From Monoplex corrugatus (Eukaryota; Mollusca; Gastropoda; Littorinimorpha; Ranellidae), in contig CM060312.1 of the NCBI GenBank assembly GCA_030674185.1, positions 72,443,237 through 72,507,236 on the forward strand: a DNA stretch of 64,000 bases. Direction: 5' to 3'. A program made the translations under genes and the position numbers. Every line of letters begins with the position of its first letter. Within the stretch, counting starts at the first letter, position 1. Below the pieces are notes generated by a model. That model searched no databases. It saw nothing but the letters and a program-made list of their open reading frames with translations, and was not told the DNA's origin. Shown here in pieces: positions 10,986 to 33,066 of this stretch.

Positions 10986-11243
10986 AGTCATGTCTAAATG
11001 ATGTAACATGACCGTGTGTTATTTTAGTACATTGTAGTAAACAGATGTGGCAGTAAACCCCTGCCACCGCCACCCTTACTCTACTCCACCCGCCATAAAG
11101 GGAAGGTATTCTGAACAATTTGACCTGGATGCAAAGTGATGCAACTGACCTTACCGTGACCTAATGATGACTTCATACGTGAGTGCACAATTTCGACGTG
11201 AACTTCATCGTGTCCATGTGCACACAGCCAAAAGATCTTTGTG

Positions 11244-21362
<10,119 letters not shown>

Positions 21363-21834
21363 TTTGATGTGAACTACCTACAGATTATGTGTTGTTGTTT
21401 TTTTTTTATTTCGTTTCAATTCTTCGTTTCATCTTTATTAGTTTTCTGTCATGAGCAAGAGAGAGAGGGAGAGAGAGAGAGAGATTCTTCATTTCGTCTT
21501 TATTAATTTTTGTCTTGAGCAAAAAGAGAGGGAGAGACAGAGAGAAAGAGAGAGAAAGAGATGGAATTCAAGGAACCAATGCAGACTTCGCCCTCAGCCC
21601 ATATACAAAATTGATATCTTTGTGTTCCAAGGATGGTCATTTCCTGTTCAAGTAGATCTTCATCACCATGGGTCAAGCAAGTTCAAACCCAGTCTTCTTA
21701 ATACAGTGACGATGACAACGCTCGCTGGAGAGTTAGAAAATTGCAGGATCTGAAGGGAGGTGGGGGTAAGGGTCATTTTGTCTGGGTGTGTGTTTTTGAG
21801 GAGAAATGAAGGGAGTGACTGTTTTCCTGTGACG

Positions 21835-21840
21835 AATAAA
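21835..21840 (+). promoter_or_regulatory. Candidate Rab polyadenylation signal AATAAA
   Basis: The first canonical AATAAA after the Rab stop codon, giving a 3' UTR of about 480-500 bases. The UTR includes short GA-rich runs at 21458-21560. Confidence 0.45.
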
Positions 21841-22097
21841 GACGTCATGGAGAGGCGATGTCACACTTGACCACTGTAAAGAATGTGTTTTGACAGTATG
21901 GTTGTAATAGGGCTGGTTATGATTTTCCTTGTAAGTTATGTCATGTTCTGCTGTTGTTCTGTTATTCAAGTTGCTGGGGGTGACACTTTATGGATTCATG
22001 CTGGGTGTTACTTTTTATGTATTTATGTCTTTTGTATCTGTTCATTTCTTTATTTCAATTCTTCGTTCATTCTCCCAGTGATTTCCATTGCTGTTAC

Positions 22098-22500
22098 ACA
22101 TAAATGTGTAGCCTGGTGAGAACTCTTTACAGATGTTCAGTCTGGTGTGAACTCTGGACAGATGTGTGGTTTGGTGTGAACTCTTTGCAGATGTTTGGTG
22201 TGAACTCTTGACAGATGTGCGGTCTGTTGTGAACTCTTTATACAGATGTGTGGTTTGGTGCGAACTCTTAACATAGATGTATAGATTGAGGTAAAATCTC
22301 TACAGGTGTGTAGTGTGGTGTGAATATCCTAGAGATTTGTAGCTTAATGTGAACTCTCTACAGATGTGTTGCCTGATGTGAACTTTCTGCAGATGAAAAG
22401 TTTGGTATGAATTCTCTCTAGATGTGTAGCTTAGTGTGAACTCTCTAGAGATGTGTCCTGTATGTAAATGCTGTACAGACATGAACTTTATACAGACATA
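22098..22500. repeat. Degenerate tandem array, unit about 29-32 bp
   Basis: Around a dozen units of the form ACAGATGTGTGGTTTGGTGT followed by GAACTCT repeat with many substitutions and small length changes. The divergence suggests an old array. It is non-coding. Confidence 0.75.
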
Positions 22501-22894
22501 GGCTGACTGGAGGATTCAAAACATGGAAAAGTGGCATGAAACAGATAATTGTGCCTTCAATTTTACTTGAAGTACAAAGATTAAAATTAGATGCTTGTGA
22601 TGTGTGTTTGTAAACCTCAAGGTGTCTGCCAACTGGTGTTCTGTTGAAATCCTGATTATTTACTACTGTTGTTTTCAATTTAAGTTTTTTGTCTGCAGTC
22701 AAAATTTGCAAAAGCAGTGCGTTTTGACGTAGTGACTCAGACATCTTGTTTAATTGTTTCTTTTGTTTAGTTTCTAGACAAGAAGAGGTTGACACACATT
22801 GTCGCTTAAGTTTGTGCTTGTTATGTTATTTATTCGCTTGGGGTATACTGTTCCCTATTTTATTTTAGTTAGTTAAGATTTGATAAACTACATT

Positions 22895-23835
22895 CCAGAA
22901 GATATTGACCTGACTGGTAAAACGAATGGTCCGTATATTGCTGATCCCATACTGAGGATTTTTACTGATTGTTGGTGTAGCTATCTAGGCCGCAAAATGT
23001 TGAATACCTAAGACATATCGATTTCAGTGTGTAACAATCCTGTGTTAGTGTAGCTATCAAATCTGCAGGAAATTAAATACCTAAAACATATCCATTTCAG
23101 TCTCTTTAATAATGTTTGTGTTTTTATCTTGTGTTGGTGTAGCTATCTAGGCCGCAAGATGTTAAATGCCTAAGATGTATCAGTTTCTGTGTACCCAGTG
23201 TTTGTGTAACTATCCTGTGTTGGTGTAGCTATCTAGTCTACATTGTCTGTGTGACTATCCTGTGTTGGTGTAGCTATCTAGTCTACATTGTTTGTGTAAC
23301 TATCCTGTGTTGGTGTAGCTGGTGTAGCTATTTAGGCCGCAAGATGTTAAGTACCTAAGATGTATAGCTTTCTGTGTATTCTGTGTTTGTGTATTTGTCT
23401 TGTGTTGGTGTAGCTGTCTAGTCTGCAAGATGTTAAATACCCAAGACTTGAAGATTTCAGTCTGTTTACTGTTTGTTTTTATCTTCTGTTGGTGTAGCTA
23501 TCTAGGCCGCAAGATGTTAAATACCTAAGACATATCAATTTCAGTATATTCAGCGTTTGTGTAACTATCCTGTGTTGGTGTAGCTATCTGGGTCGCAAGA
23601 TGTTAATATGTAAGACATATAGATGTCAATCTATTTAATGTTTGTGTATTTATCTTGTGTTGGTATAGCTATCTAGGCCACAAGATGTTAAATAATTAAG
23701 ACATATATAGATTTCAGTTTATTTAATGCATGTGTATTTATCATGTGTTGGTGTAGCTATCTGGTCTTCAAGATGTCAAGTACCCAAGACATAGAGTTTT
23801 CAGTCTGTTTGATGTTTGTGTAACTATGTCGTACA
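22895..23835. repeat. Tandem array, unit about 86 bp
   Basis: TGTTGGTGTAGCTATCT recurs near 22970, 23045, 23133, 23219, 23265, 23308, 23402, 23488, 23573, 23658 and 23746. Most intervals are 85-88 bases; two are about half that (46 and 43), showing internally deleted units. Each full unit also carries a GCAAGATGTTAAATACCTAA block and a TTTGTGTAACTATC block. Non-coding minisatellite. Confidence 0.85.
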
Positions 23836-24759
23836 TAAAACAGTTTTTATGCAAACTTTATGGTTCAGGGTCACATTTCGTTCATAGTTTCAGTTTGTTG
23901 GTTGGAGTAATATTCTGCCCACATTGTTGAACTTAAAAATTTGACTAAACAGATATCTGTTCTTTTACATACTTATTCTCAGACATTTCTGAGCATTGTG
24001 GGATAGGTGTGGGAAAGTGACAGTTTTCTCTGAAAAGTTACTGTAGGAATTTGGCCAAAGTTAAACAAAAACAAACAAACAAAAAAAGCACCAGAAAGAA
24101 ACAGATGTGCATGTGAAAGGCTTCTTATATATTGCAGTGGCTAAATGTGTGAGCTGCGGCCTATGAACAAAAAGAAGAAAAAAAAGAAAGGAATAAAGAA
24201 ATATTACCTAGAATTTTAATATGAAAGCCATACAAGAGTTCACACTTCTAATGATCCCCCCCCCCCCCCCCACACCCCTGTCTTTGTCAATCTCAGTTTT
24301 ATTAGTGTTTGTAGACCCCCTAATGTTTTATTTTGATCTGTGCTGCATTCTAGATGACAGCAGTTGCGTTATCGTTCTCCACTTGTGATATTTTTGATCT
24401 GAAATCATGCTTGAGATTTATCTGTGTTCCAGCAGAGCAAAAATACAGGCTGTGCAATACCTTCTGATGATCAGCTTACAAACTGTCCTACTGTACAAAG
24501 ATCGTACATAAAGTGTGCCATACCTTCCAAAGATCATTTTACAAATTGCGTCATACCTGTGTATGTGTGTTGTGTGTTTCTGTATGTATAGTTACGTGCA
24601 CATATTTGATATGTTGTGATTTATTTATTCATAAATATGTGTGTGTATGTGCAAAAATTACACATGTTCAAATGTGCATAGTATTATTATTATCATTATT
24701 ATTGTTCTTATTATTGTTATTGATTCATCATTATCATTCTCCTCATTATTATTATCATT
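23836..24759. other. Unassigned intergenic sequence
   Basis: It contains a poly-C run (24258-24271) and an ATT/ATC-rich patch at 24680-24765. A short phrase about CATACCTTC/AAGATCxT is repeated at 24460-24550. No gene is supported. Confidence 0.35.
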
Positions 24760-24805
24760 ATATTCAATGCCATGCAGCAGGGCACATGATGATGATGATT
24801 ATACT
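24760..24805 (+). mobile_element. Scrap of an RTE family C 3' terminus
   Basis: ATGCCATGCAGCAGGGCACA followed by TGATGATGATGAT matches the terminal 35-40 bases of the RTE copies at 7.0, 7.8, 10.9 and 51.2 kb. Only the extreme 3' end is present. Confidence 0.5.
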
Positions 24806-26235
24806 CATACTTTCCAAAGACATCTCACAAACATTTGATATTTATGTAACATGATTATAATTTGCTCCGTAGATTTGTCCTAGTCTAACTTTTTTGTGAT
24901 TGGTGCTGATTTTCTGTATACCTGCTAAGTACTTTGTGGCTAGTTCAGACTGTGCTTTTGGTTAGTACATTGTGGTGTTCACAGCTACAGTGCAGTGAAG
25001 GCTTAAATTGCCTGACTCTGAAAGCAAGTATGTGTATCAATCATTAATTGGGGACTGTGTGTGGAAGGGGTTTACATCCCAACTTCCAGGTGCAAGAATA
25101 TGACCGAAAAAGGTATTTTTATTTTTGTTATTTGTTCAGGAGTTTTGTTTGTTCATTACTTTTTGTTGTTTTGTTGTTGTTGTTTTTGGTTTTGTTTTGC
25201 TGCGTGATCTGCACTGCTTTTGTATGACTGTGCATAGGCCACTCGTTATGGCTCTCAAACATGCCTCTAAACCTGCCGAAACTGAAGGTCACCATCAAAG
25301 AAAGACATGAAGGATCACAGAGTCTGTAAGAGATTTTCACAGTGCCATGATGGTGTGAAAAGGGATGATAGTGATAATACTGTGGAGTTGCGTTTCAGAT
25401 TGAGACTGTGTGCCAAAGCTGTACTCATACTATATCTTGGCATCAGCCAGCTCAAGACATATAGACACCAGCACTGTCAGTCATGAAATTTGTGTAACGC
25501 CTTAAGTGATGCATCTGCACAGTGAATGAGACTCTACTGTGTAGCCCAGATCTTCCCAAAGAGCCCATAGCATCTCAACTCTGGTCTGAGCTGGTCCACA
25601 GTGAACTTTTTGACTGATTGGGGATTCAAACCCATGACTTGTGTAGCAGTAAGCACGTCCTTGACAGAAGACTGTTAGTGTTCAGGATGATGGTGATGGC
25701 AATTGTTATTGTGTTCATGAAAGGTTTAGACTACTCAGTGGTATTGTTTAGCGTGATGACTATCCCAGTGTGTATCCTGTTATCAGCCAACAGAAAATCT
25801 ATTCTTGTGATGCGAATTAGTATCTTGTGAATAAGTGGATGTCTAAGGCAGTTATTTTGTTGTCGGAAATTGTGCATCAGTGTTTTATTATGTACAGCTT
25901 TATGAGGAATATAAGTACAGATTTCATTTGTTGCTAGTGTTATTTGCAATTCTTTTTTACCCCTGTTTTTTAATTTACATCTTTACCAAAATATTATTTG
26001 AGATTACATGTTTATCTGATTTCTTCTGTTGGAGTTATTATATTGAAGAAAATATTTCTTGATCAGTATGTTTTCACACAATTACTTCTTGATGTTAGTA
26101 TTTCATGCTAATTCTTTTGAACCTATTTGTACCATATTTATACGTGTGTAATCATATTTATAGATTGAAAACATGCGATATGTTTAGTAATTTGTGCAAA
26201 ATCACTGAATCAGTGCTGGAGAGTTCATGTCTGCG
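24806..26235. other. Unassigned intergenic sequence
   Basis: No supported exon. Around 25600-25690 a box B-like GGGGATTCAAACCC suggests a fragment of a tRNA-derived SINE, but its boundaries are unclear. Confidence 0.3.
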
Positions 26236-26656
26236 TCCCCCCATGAGGATGCCAGGGGATTCTTTCAGTGTAAATGATATCTCCACCTTCTGGAATTTCT
26301 GTGCTAGAAGTATCTTCTTTTTTCTCTCTCTCTCTCTCTTTCTGTGCCTTGCTGCTATGCTTTCTGTCACCTCCTCCTGTCATACTCTGCCTTGTTGGAA
26401 TGTTCATCTAAATATGATCTATAGAGTCTTGCATACATTCTAGTAGGATTGCTAACTGGGTACATGTGTAAGCTGCATTTTTTGGCTTGAAGGAAATCTG
26501 ATATGCAGAAGTAGTTTTAGTTAACTTAGGCAAGTTTTAATGGCCTGGTTATGTTTACACATTTTATTCAAGTTTGCTTTGTCATCCCCCTTGGACTCAT
26601 CCTTTGATTGTGTGCACATATGCATTGATATGTGTACCTAATTTTCTTTTCCGGAT

Positions 26657-26687
<31 letters not shown>

Positions 26688-26800
26688 CTTTTTATTTTAG
26701 ATTTCTGTCTAGGGTCAGCAAGGTGTTGTGTGTATTTGAGATGTTATAGTTTTGATATGGCTCTGCACACTAAGCTTGGATTTAAGTGTTGATAATGATA
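26236..26800 (+). repeat. Dispersed repeat D, copy 2
   Basis: The same block order as at 20.0 kb, with CCACCTTCTGGAA near 26282, CTCTGCCTTGTTGGAA, GATATGTGTACCTAATTTTC, a poly-T run (26660-26687) and an AAGCTTGGATTTAA end. It is more diverged than copies 1 and 3. Confidence 0.6.
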
Positions 26801-28079
26801 ATATATTCACACATCATCAGTTCAGTAATTTGTGTGGATATATATTTGTTTTGAAAATTAGTATGTATTCATTTATTTACCATGGTTTTTCAATAATGGA
26901 CGTATATTTTAGATAAGAAAAATTTTTGTATGTATTCATACAATTATTTATTGATTGATTGATTTTTGTATAAGGGAAGTTCTAATACCACATTGTTTTG
27001 ATTTTTGTATGAGAGAAGTTCTAATACCACATTGTTTGCCATTCCAACTATTATTTATTCTGTACTCTGTTATAAATATGAGGGTTGGCTTGAATTTATA
27101 CAGCTATTATTTTTTTCCCCCACTGATTTTTCAGAATGTTGCAATATAAGGAATAGTCATGTGATGTATACTCAGTTGTTACCTCAGAAATGAAGGGTTT
27201 TACATGGTGTTGGCTACAGTTAACCGGTGAATTTTGGGTTTGTGTCTGTGATTGCTTTGTTTGTTTGTTTCTTTCTTTTCAGTTTGGTTCTGTGGCTAAT
27301 GCTTGATTGTTTTCAGTTTGGTTCTATCGCTAACAGACCACAGATACAGAATAAATTCATTTGAAATGAAGATTTAAATGAACGGCAGCCACTTGACGGA
27401 AGATAGTTTGCTACATAGCCACATGTTTTGTCTTGATTATGATGACAATTCATTCAGCCCATGCTTCTATTTCTTTTATACGATTATTTCTGTTACCACT
27501 TAGAGGTTTGTTTTCAAGCATCTTTGTGATTCCTGACTGTGATTTTTACCAGATTACACTGTGTCTTTTTTATTGTTTGATTTGAATTATTTGAAAAAAA
27601 TGTTTCTTTCCTATGGTGTTGCAGCTTGCAGTACTTAATGTGCATTGTTGTGCTTGTTGAAATTTGTGTTGAACTTTGAAAATGCTTTTTTCTCATTTAC
27701 CGAGAAACCAAAGGCACAGTGTTGGTATATAGAAACTTTTTTTGTTTTGTTTACTCAGCAAGTATAAAAACTATAATCAAAAGAAAACATTCTGTTCAAA
27801 AGTGGGGAGGGTGGGCAAATGGGATGGGGGAAAGGATTCACACAGATCATTTAATTGACATCTATTGTTGTTGTGGTTGCACTTGTTTCTTATGCTATTG
27901 TTTGTTGTCATGAGTGAATGCCATGCTTATTACACAATTTGTATTCATGGAAGTGTGAACATGTTTAATAACACAATTCATATTACAATGAAATACACCA
28001 GCGGTACATCAGTGACTGTCTCCGCCTAGATGGATTCTAGTCCACATGTACAAGATGCCCAATATAAATTGCTAAAGTT
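26801..28079. other. Unassigned intergenic sequence with a short tandem duplication
   Basis: A 39-base unit (TTTTTGTATAAGGGAAGTTC and following) occurs twice in tandem at about 26960-27038. Near 27290-27330 the phrase TTTCAGTTTGGTTCT recurs. No gene is supported. Confidence 0.4.
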
Positions 28080-31055
28080 TCCAACCAGTCCGCATAGTGT
28101 CACTAGACGTATTCATTGTAGGAGATCCACAGTAAAAGAAACTTATTATTTTCTCATGAACGTCAATGCAAGAGTGGAATCCGACCACTAGACCTGGAAT
28201 AAGAGTCACTGGAATGCATCGAGCTGATTGCCGCAACAGCAACGGCCCTTTATTGCTCACGACATATGCGGCACACGACCTTATTATCACAAATTCCATG
28301 TTCCACGTGCCCACTCTTAACAGGACGTCATGAATGCAATCGCACTCTAAGATTTGGCGTCTCACTGACTGCATCATCATCAGTAGGAAGGACAGGTGAG
28401 ATGTAAGAGTGACTAATGCCACGTACAGTGCTAAATGCTGGACAGACCACTGGCTCATCTGCCGAAGCTGAATCTTTGCATCCAGTCCATAAAAAGACGT
28501 GAGGGACAGAACGCTGCTAAGAGATTTAACGTCTCCAAGTTGAAGAGCAGGCGAGTTACTGAAGATTTCTCAAAAGAGCTGAACAACAGGATGCTGGACA
28601 CACCAACTGACCAGGCTGACATTCAAGAACAGTAGGCATCTTTCAGTCCTTGAACATCTAGGACCTTCCATACGCACACACCAGGACTGGTTCGATGAGA
28701 ATGAAGAAGAGATACAACATTGCTCACTAAGATACAACACCTGCTGAAAGACTACCAGAACGACCTCTCTTCAAGAACGCAGTCTTTACAAACATACCAA
28801 ATAGTGCAGAAGAAGCTTTAGGAGATGCAAGACTCCAGGCTCAGCAGAAAGACTGACGAGATCCAGAGCTTTGCAGACAGCCATGACTGTAAGGGCTTCA
28901 ATGCTAAAAGCCGTCTGTGGCCCACAGTCATCTCGGTCCTCTCCATTGATCATTACTGATGGGTCCAAGCTGCTCTAGAGAAGACTTACATCTTGGAGAC
29001 ATGGGTCAAACACTTTAACAGTGACTTCAACCGCCCTTCATCCATCAACAACGAAGCCATAGCCCACATACCTCATGTGGAGACAAATTATGAGCTAGAC
29101 AATCCTTCTTCAGAGCATTCGAGAAATCCATCATGCAAATGTCAAGAGGACCTTCATCTGTGTATGGGTAGCCTGTCCAGCCACTAGCTCACATAAATGC
29201 CAGTTCTTTTCCACTTATTATAGTCCGACAGTTAGCAGTTTCAAGCTCCCATTGTGCTTTACTACAACCACAGAGGGTATTCGAATGGCCATGAAAATGG
29301 CCAGACGTGATGCTCTGGACACGGCTCTTTTTTGTTATTGTTGTTGTTGTTGTCGTCGTTCAGCTAAATCTGATATGCCTCCAAAGGGATCCCAAGTTTG
29401 TCGTCTTTCTGAGCCGCCAGCAGGTCTTCAGGTCTTTGCCTGCAGTTGTCAGGCCTGATTTCCCATAGTCAGTGGCCAAGCCACAAGTCAAAGTCGATAA
29501 TTCAAAGATGCCACTGTTGTCCACTGTTAGAAGCAGAAAAGCAATCGCCAGTCTTACAGTAAAAACAAATATGGAGGCGTTTCCCTGCCATCTATAACTG
29601 ACAAGATTCTGACACGTCCTCCTCAACCACGTCATGCACCACTTTGAGCAAGATCTTCTGCCAGACAGTCAGCATGGTTTTCGTACTGGTCACGGGACTG
29701 TGGGCATGATCTGTGCTGCATGCTAACAAGAAAATTACCAGGAACAGCACACCGATCTTTTCTTTGTTGATACAGTCAGCAAGAATAGTTTTTGGAAGAT
29801 CATGAGAAGTTAAGGTACCCCAGCAAGTTCACAATTGTCTAGCAGTTCCTTGACGGCATGATGGTCAGTGTTTTGGATGATGAAAAGAAGTTATATACCT
29901 TCCCTGTGACAAACGGCATCAAATAAGGCTGCAACCTCACCCAACTCTTCAGCATGATGTTTTTTGCCATGCTAATAGATGCTTTCCATGATTGTGAAGA
30001 CGGCATAGCTGACACAGACTTGATAGTAGGCTTTTCAACAGCTTGCCACTGCAGGTTGTCACGAAAGTGAAGGATACGATTATTAGGGACTTCCTCTTTG
30101 TTAATGATTGTGCCTTGAATGCTACCACAGACACAATATGCATCTTGAGGTGATTGCTTCTCTCAGCCGTAACTATGGTCTGGCCATTAGTACCAAAAGA
30201 CTGAAGTCGTGTACCAAATGCCCCTGGAAAGCCAACCACCAAGCCTCACAGTACAGTCATGGAACAGAACCACCAGGCATTTGACAGCTTCACTTATCTT
30301 GCGGTCACGTTCATGTACGCTGTCAACACGTGCAGGTGACAGTAGGGCTGCGAAGGCCAGTGCTGCCTTTGGAGACCATTAGAGCAAATGCTAGAGTGGA
30401 AGGAACCGGCGTTATCACCAAGCTGATGATCTACGTGCAGTGGTTCTCACAGTTCCTGCACTGAGACCAGGACTATCTGTAAGAAGAGAACCAAACATGT
30501 CCCATCACTTACACATGAGCTGCCTGCAGACTCCTTCAGATCGGATGGCAGACAGGACAAGATCCCTGATATGGAGGACTGAAGTAGGCTCGCCTCAAAA
30601 GCGCCTACATCCTCCTGAAGAAAGCGCATCAGATATAATGGCCATGTAGTGCACATGGCCAGTAATCGTCTGCCTAAACAACTGCTGTACAGAGAATTCT
30701 ACCTCGGCGAAGACAGTCATTGGGCAGAAGAAACGTCTGAAGGACTGTCTGAAAGCCTCCCTTGAAGACCTGGACATTGGATCATTTCTTGGGAAGCATA
30801 GCCCATAATCGCCCAGTGTGGTCGAGCAAGATCACAGAAGGGCAAGCGCAGAAGTCAGGAGAATTGCCGAAGCTGAGAAGAAATACATAATGCGCAAAGC
30901 CCAAGCTGCCATTGCCTCATCCACAGCAGCTGTCCGTTTTGGACCCATGTCTTGGAGAGGCTTCAGAGCCCGGATCGGCCTTATCAGCCACCTGTGGACT
31001 GGCCATATTTGCAGCAGCTATGATCACCTTCGATTATGAAGGACGAACATCGTCA
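28080..31055 (+). mobile_element. Strongly decayed, roughly 3-kb APE-type LINE
   Basis: Translation in shifting plus frames recovers the ordered parts of a LINE: endonuclease C-terminus remnants (28080-28460, including DRPLAHLPKLNL), a linker (RRVTEDFSKELNNRML, SRKTDEIQSFAD), HFNSDFNRPSSINNEAI (28.99-29.06 kb), EQDLLPDSQHGFRTGHGT (29.64 kb), motif A remnant DLFFVDTVSKN, and a C-terminal FRARIGLISHLWTGH that corresponds to a C2H2 finger whose two cysteines are lost. Stops and frameshifts are everywhere, so it is long dead. Recognition of the family is from memory; boundaries are approximate. Confidence 0.65.
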
Positions 31056-31094
31056 TTATTTAATGTATTTGTAACTTAGTCATACTTTTGATGG

Positions 31095-31460
31095 GCGAGC
31101 ATGATCGGAAAGTTTGTTAGGACATCAGATGTTCAGTCAGAAAGTCTGGGTTCAATCCTTTCTTGTGGGATATCGCTTGATGGTTAAAGGGTGGACATTT
31201 TTTGTACTGATCCCCTGGTCAACATGATGTGCAGGCATGCTAGTGCCTGAACCCCGTCGTGTGTGTGCACACGTACCAAAAACATCAAAATATGTATCCT
31301 AGAGATCCTATATGCTATGGAAATGCGAAACCATCGAGCATGCAACCTCCCCCCCCCCCCCAAAAAAAAAAAAGAAAAAAAAAGGAAAAAAAGGAAAGAA
31401 AAAGAAAGAAAGAAAGAAAGAAAAGAAAAGAAAAAGAAAAGAAAAGAAAAAAGAATGGAC
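31095..31460 (+). mobile_element. tRNA-derived SINE with A-rich tail
   Basis: A box B-like CTGGGTTCAATCC (31146) is followed by GATGTGCAGGCATGCTAGTG, CCTGAACCCCGTCGTGTGTG, GAGCATGCAACC, a poly-C run and an AAAG-rich tail (31360-31455). It belongs to the same family as the 6.9-kb SINE and is the most complete member here. Lysine-rich reading frames through the tail are not genes. Confidence 0.65.
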
Positions 31461-32484
31461 AGTGAGAATCAGTGCTACTGGTATTCTTTCACTATCTCCT
31501 GACTATACTGGCTTTAGCCTCTTTCTTGGCACCTTTGGTGTTTATGAAGGGGTAAGCTTGCTTCATAGGCAGCAGCAGGTTTGCCATGTGTCACTATACT
31601 CAGGCTTGTGCCCTGGAGACATCTATCCAGAGGCGCAATTCCTAGTCTGTATGGGGTCAAGGAGGTAAACCATTGTTGTGACAACAAGGGAGGTACTGTC
31701 AAACTATGGTAAGTGTATTTTTAGTTGAATGTGCAGAATCTAAAAAAACAAAAACAAACGAACAAAAAAAAAAAATTATTCATATGGATTTGCCATAGTC
31801 TTTATATGCTTACTTCCGTTTATTTAGTTACTTATTTGTTTGCACCCTCCAAACCAGTGTTTTGTCTCATTTAATTTATACATACCATGCTTCACCTATA
31901 AATAGTAAAGTTACTTTTGATGTTGACGTCTGGCACTGTATTGAGGGTCACAGCAGCTGTGTTGGCTCAGTATTGAAATAAAACGAATTCAGAATGAAAT
32001 TTTGTCTCTTCTTTTTGAAGCACAATTGACTTGTTTAAATGGAGCAACACAGGGTTTGGGATTCAAGTCTATAAAAACAGGGATAGTATACTTAATTCTC
32101 TTTTTTTTCCACATCAGTTCGTTTTTCATTCACAATATTCAAAAATTATACATTGCTTCTGTAGTAGTGAGAATTATACATAGCGTCTGTGCATGAATGA
32201 GAGAGGGGGAGAGAGAGAGTGCGCGTACATGGGCACAACTTAGAATCAGCTTCCAGATTCACTTCATCATGCTATCACTCTACGGCCTTTAAGATCTGCT
32301 CTAAAACATTTCTCCTTCAGCAGCCATGAAGTAAGCATAACAGCAGTGCACCATTATCCTGCCAACACTAAACAGCAAGATCTCGCCTAGAGAGAGGGAA
32401 GTGTGGAATGGAAGTTGGCAACGAGAAAAGCATTTGGTGGAATGATGAGTATTGCTTCTGTCTTACTATTCAGGAAACTGATCA
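31461..32484. other. Unassigned intergenic sequence
   Basis: No supported gene. Short GA and poly-A runs only. Confidence 0.3.
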
Positions 32485-33066
32485 CCTCCATGGGGATGCC
32501 GGGGACTTTTCAACTATAACTGTATCCCCACCTTCTGGAAATTATGTGCTAGAAATTTCCTCTTTTCTGTCTCTTTCTTTGTTTCTTTCTTCCTCCTATG
32601 CTTTCTGTCATTTCTTCCTACCATTTTCTGCCTTGCTGGTCCATTCACCTGTACGTGTTCAATAAAGTCTTAATATCTTCTTTTAGGATCGATAATTGGG
32701 TGCATATACATGTATTAAGTGCATTTTTGGCTTTAGGGAAATGTGACAGGCGGAAGCAGTTGCAGGTAATTTAGGCCCGTTTTTTTTTTTTTTGTTTTGT
32801 TTTGTTTGTTTTTTTATGTATGTGTGAGTATCCTTAGTTACGTTTAAATTTGTATTCAGGTATGTTTTTTAAATCCCCAGTGTGAAAAAATGGACGGAGT
32901 AGTCGACACCAGGGGCGTCTCCTTAGGATATGTGCCTGATTGCATTGATGTGTGTACTTCGTTTTCTTTTCTTTTTTTTTCCCTTGTTGAAGTATTGTGT
33001 ATGTTTTGAAACGGTTATAGCCCTGATGTGGCTGTACGCAGTCGGCTGGGCTTTAAACAAAATTAA
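32485..33066 (+). repeat. Dispersed repeat D, copy 3
   Basis: The most complete copy: CATGGGGATGCCGGGGACTT, CCCCACCTTCTGGAAATTAT, a TC-rich patch, TTCTGCCTTGCTGG, GGCCCGTTTTTT, TGTGTACTTCGTTTTC and an end GCAGTCGGCTGGGCTTTAAA followed by A-rich sequence. The end resembles SINE tails I recall from mollusc genomes. Confidence 0.65.

Noticed and set aside
28072..28458. 128-codon minus-strand frame
   Set aside because: Antisense to endonuclease remnants of the decayed LINE on the plus strand.
31259..31668. Lysine-rich frames
   Set aside because: A-rich SINE tail read as protein.
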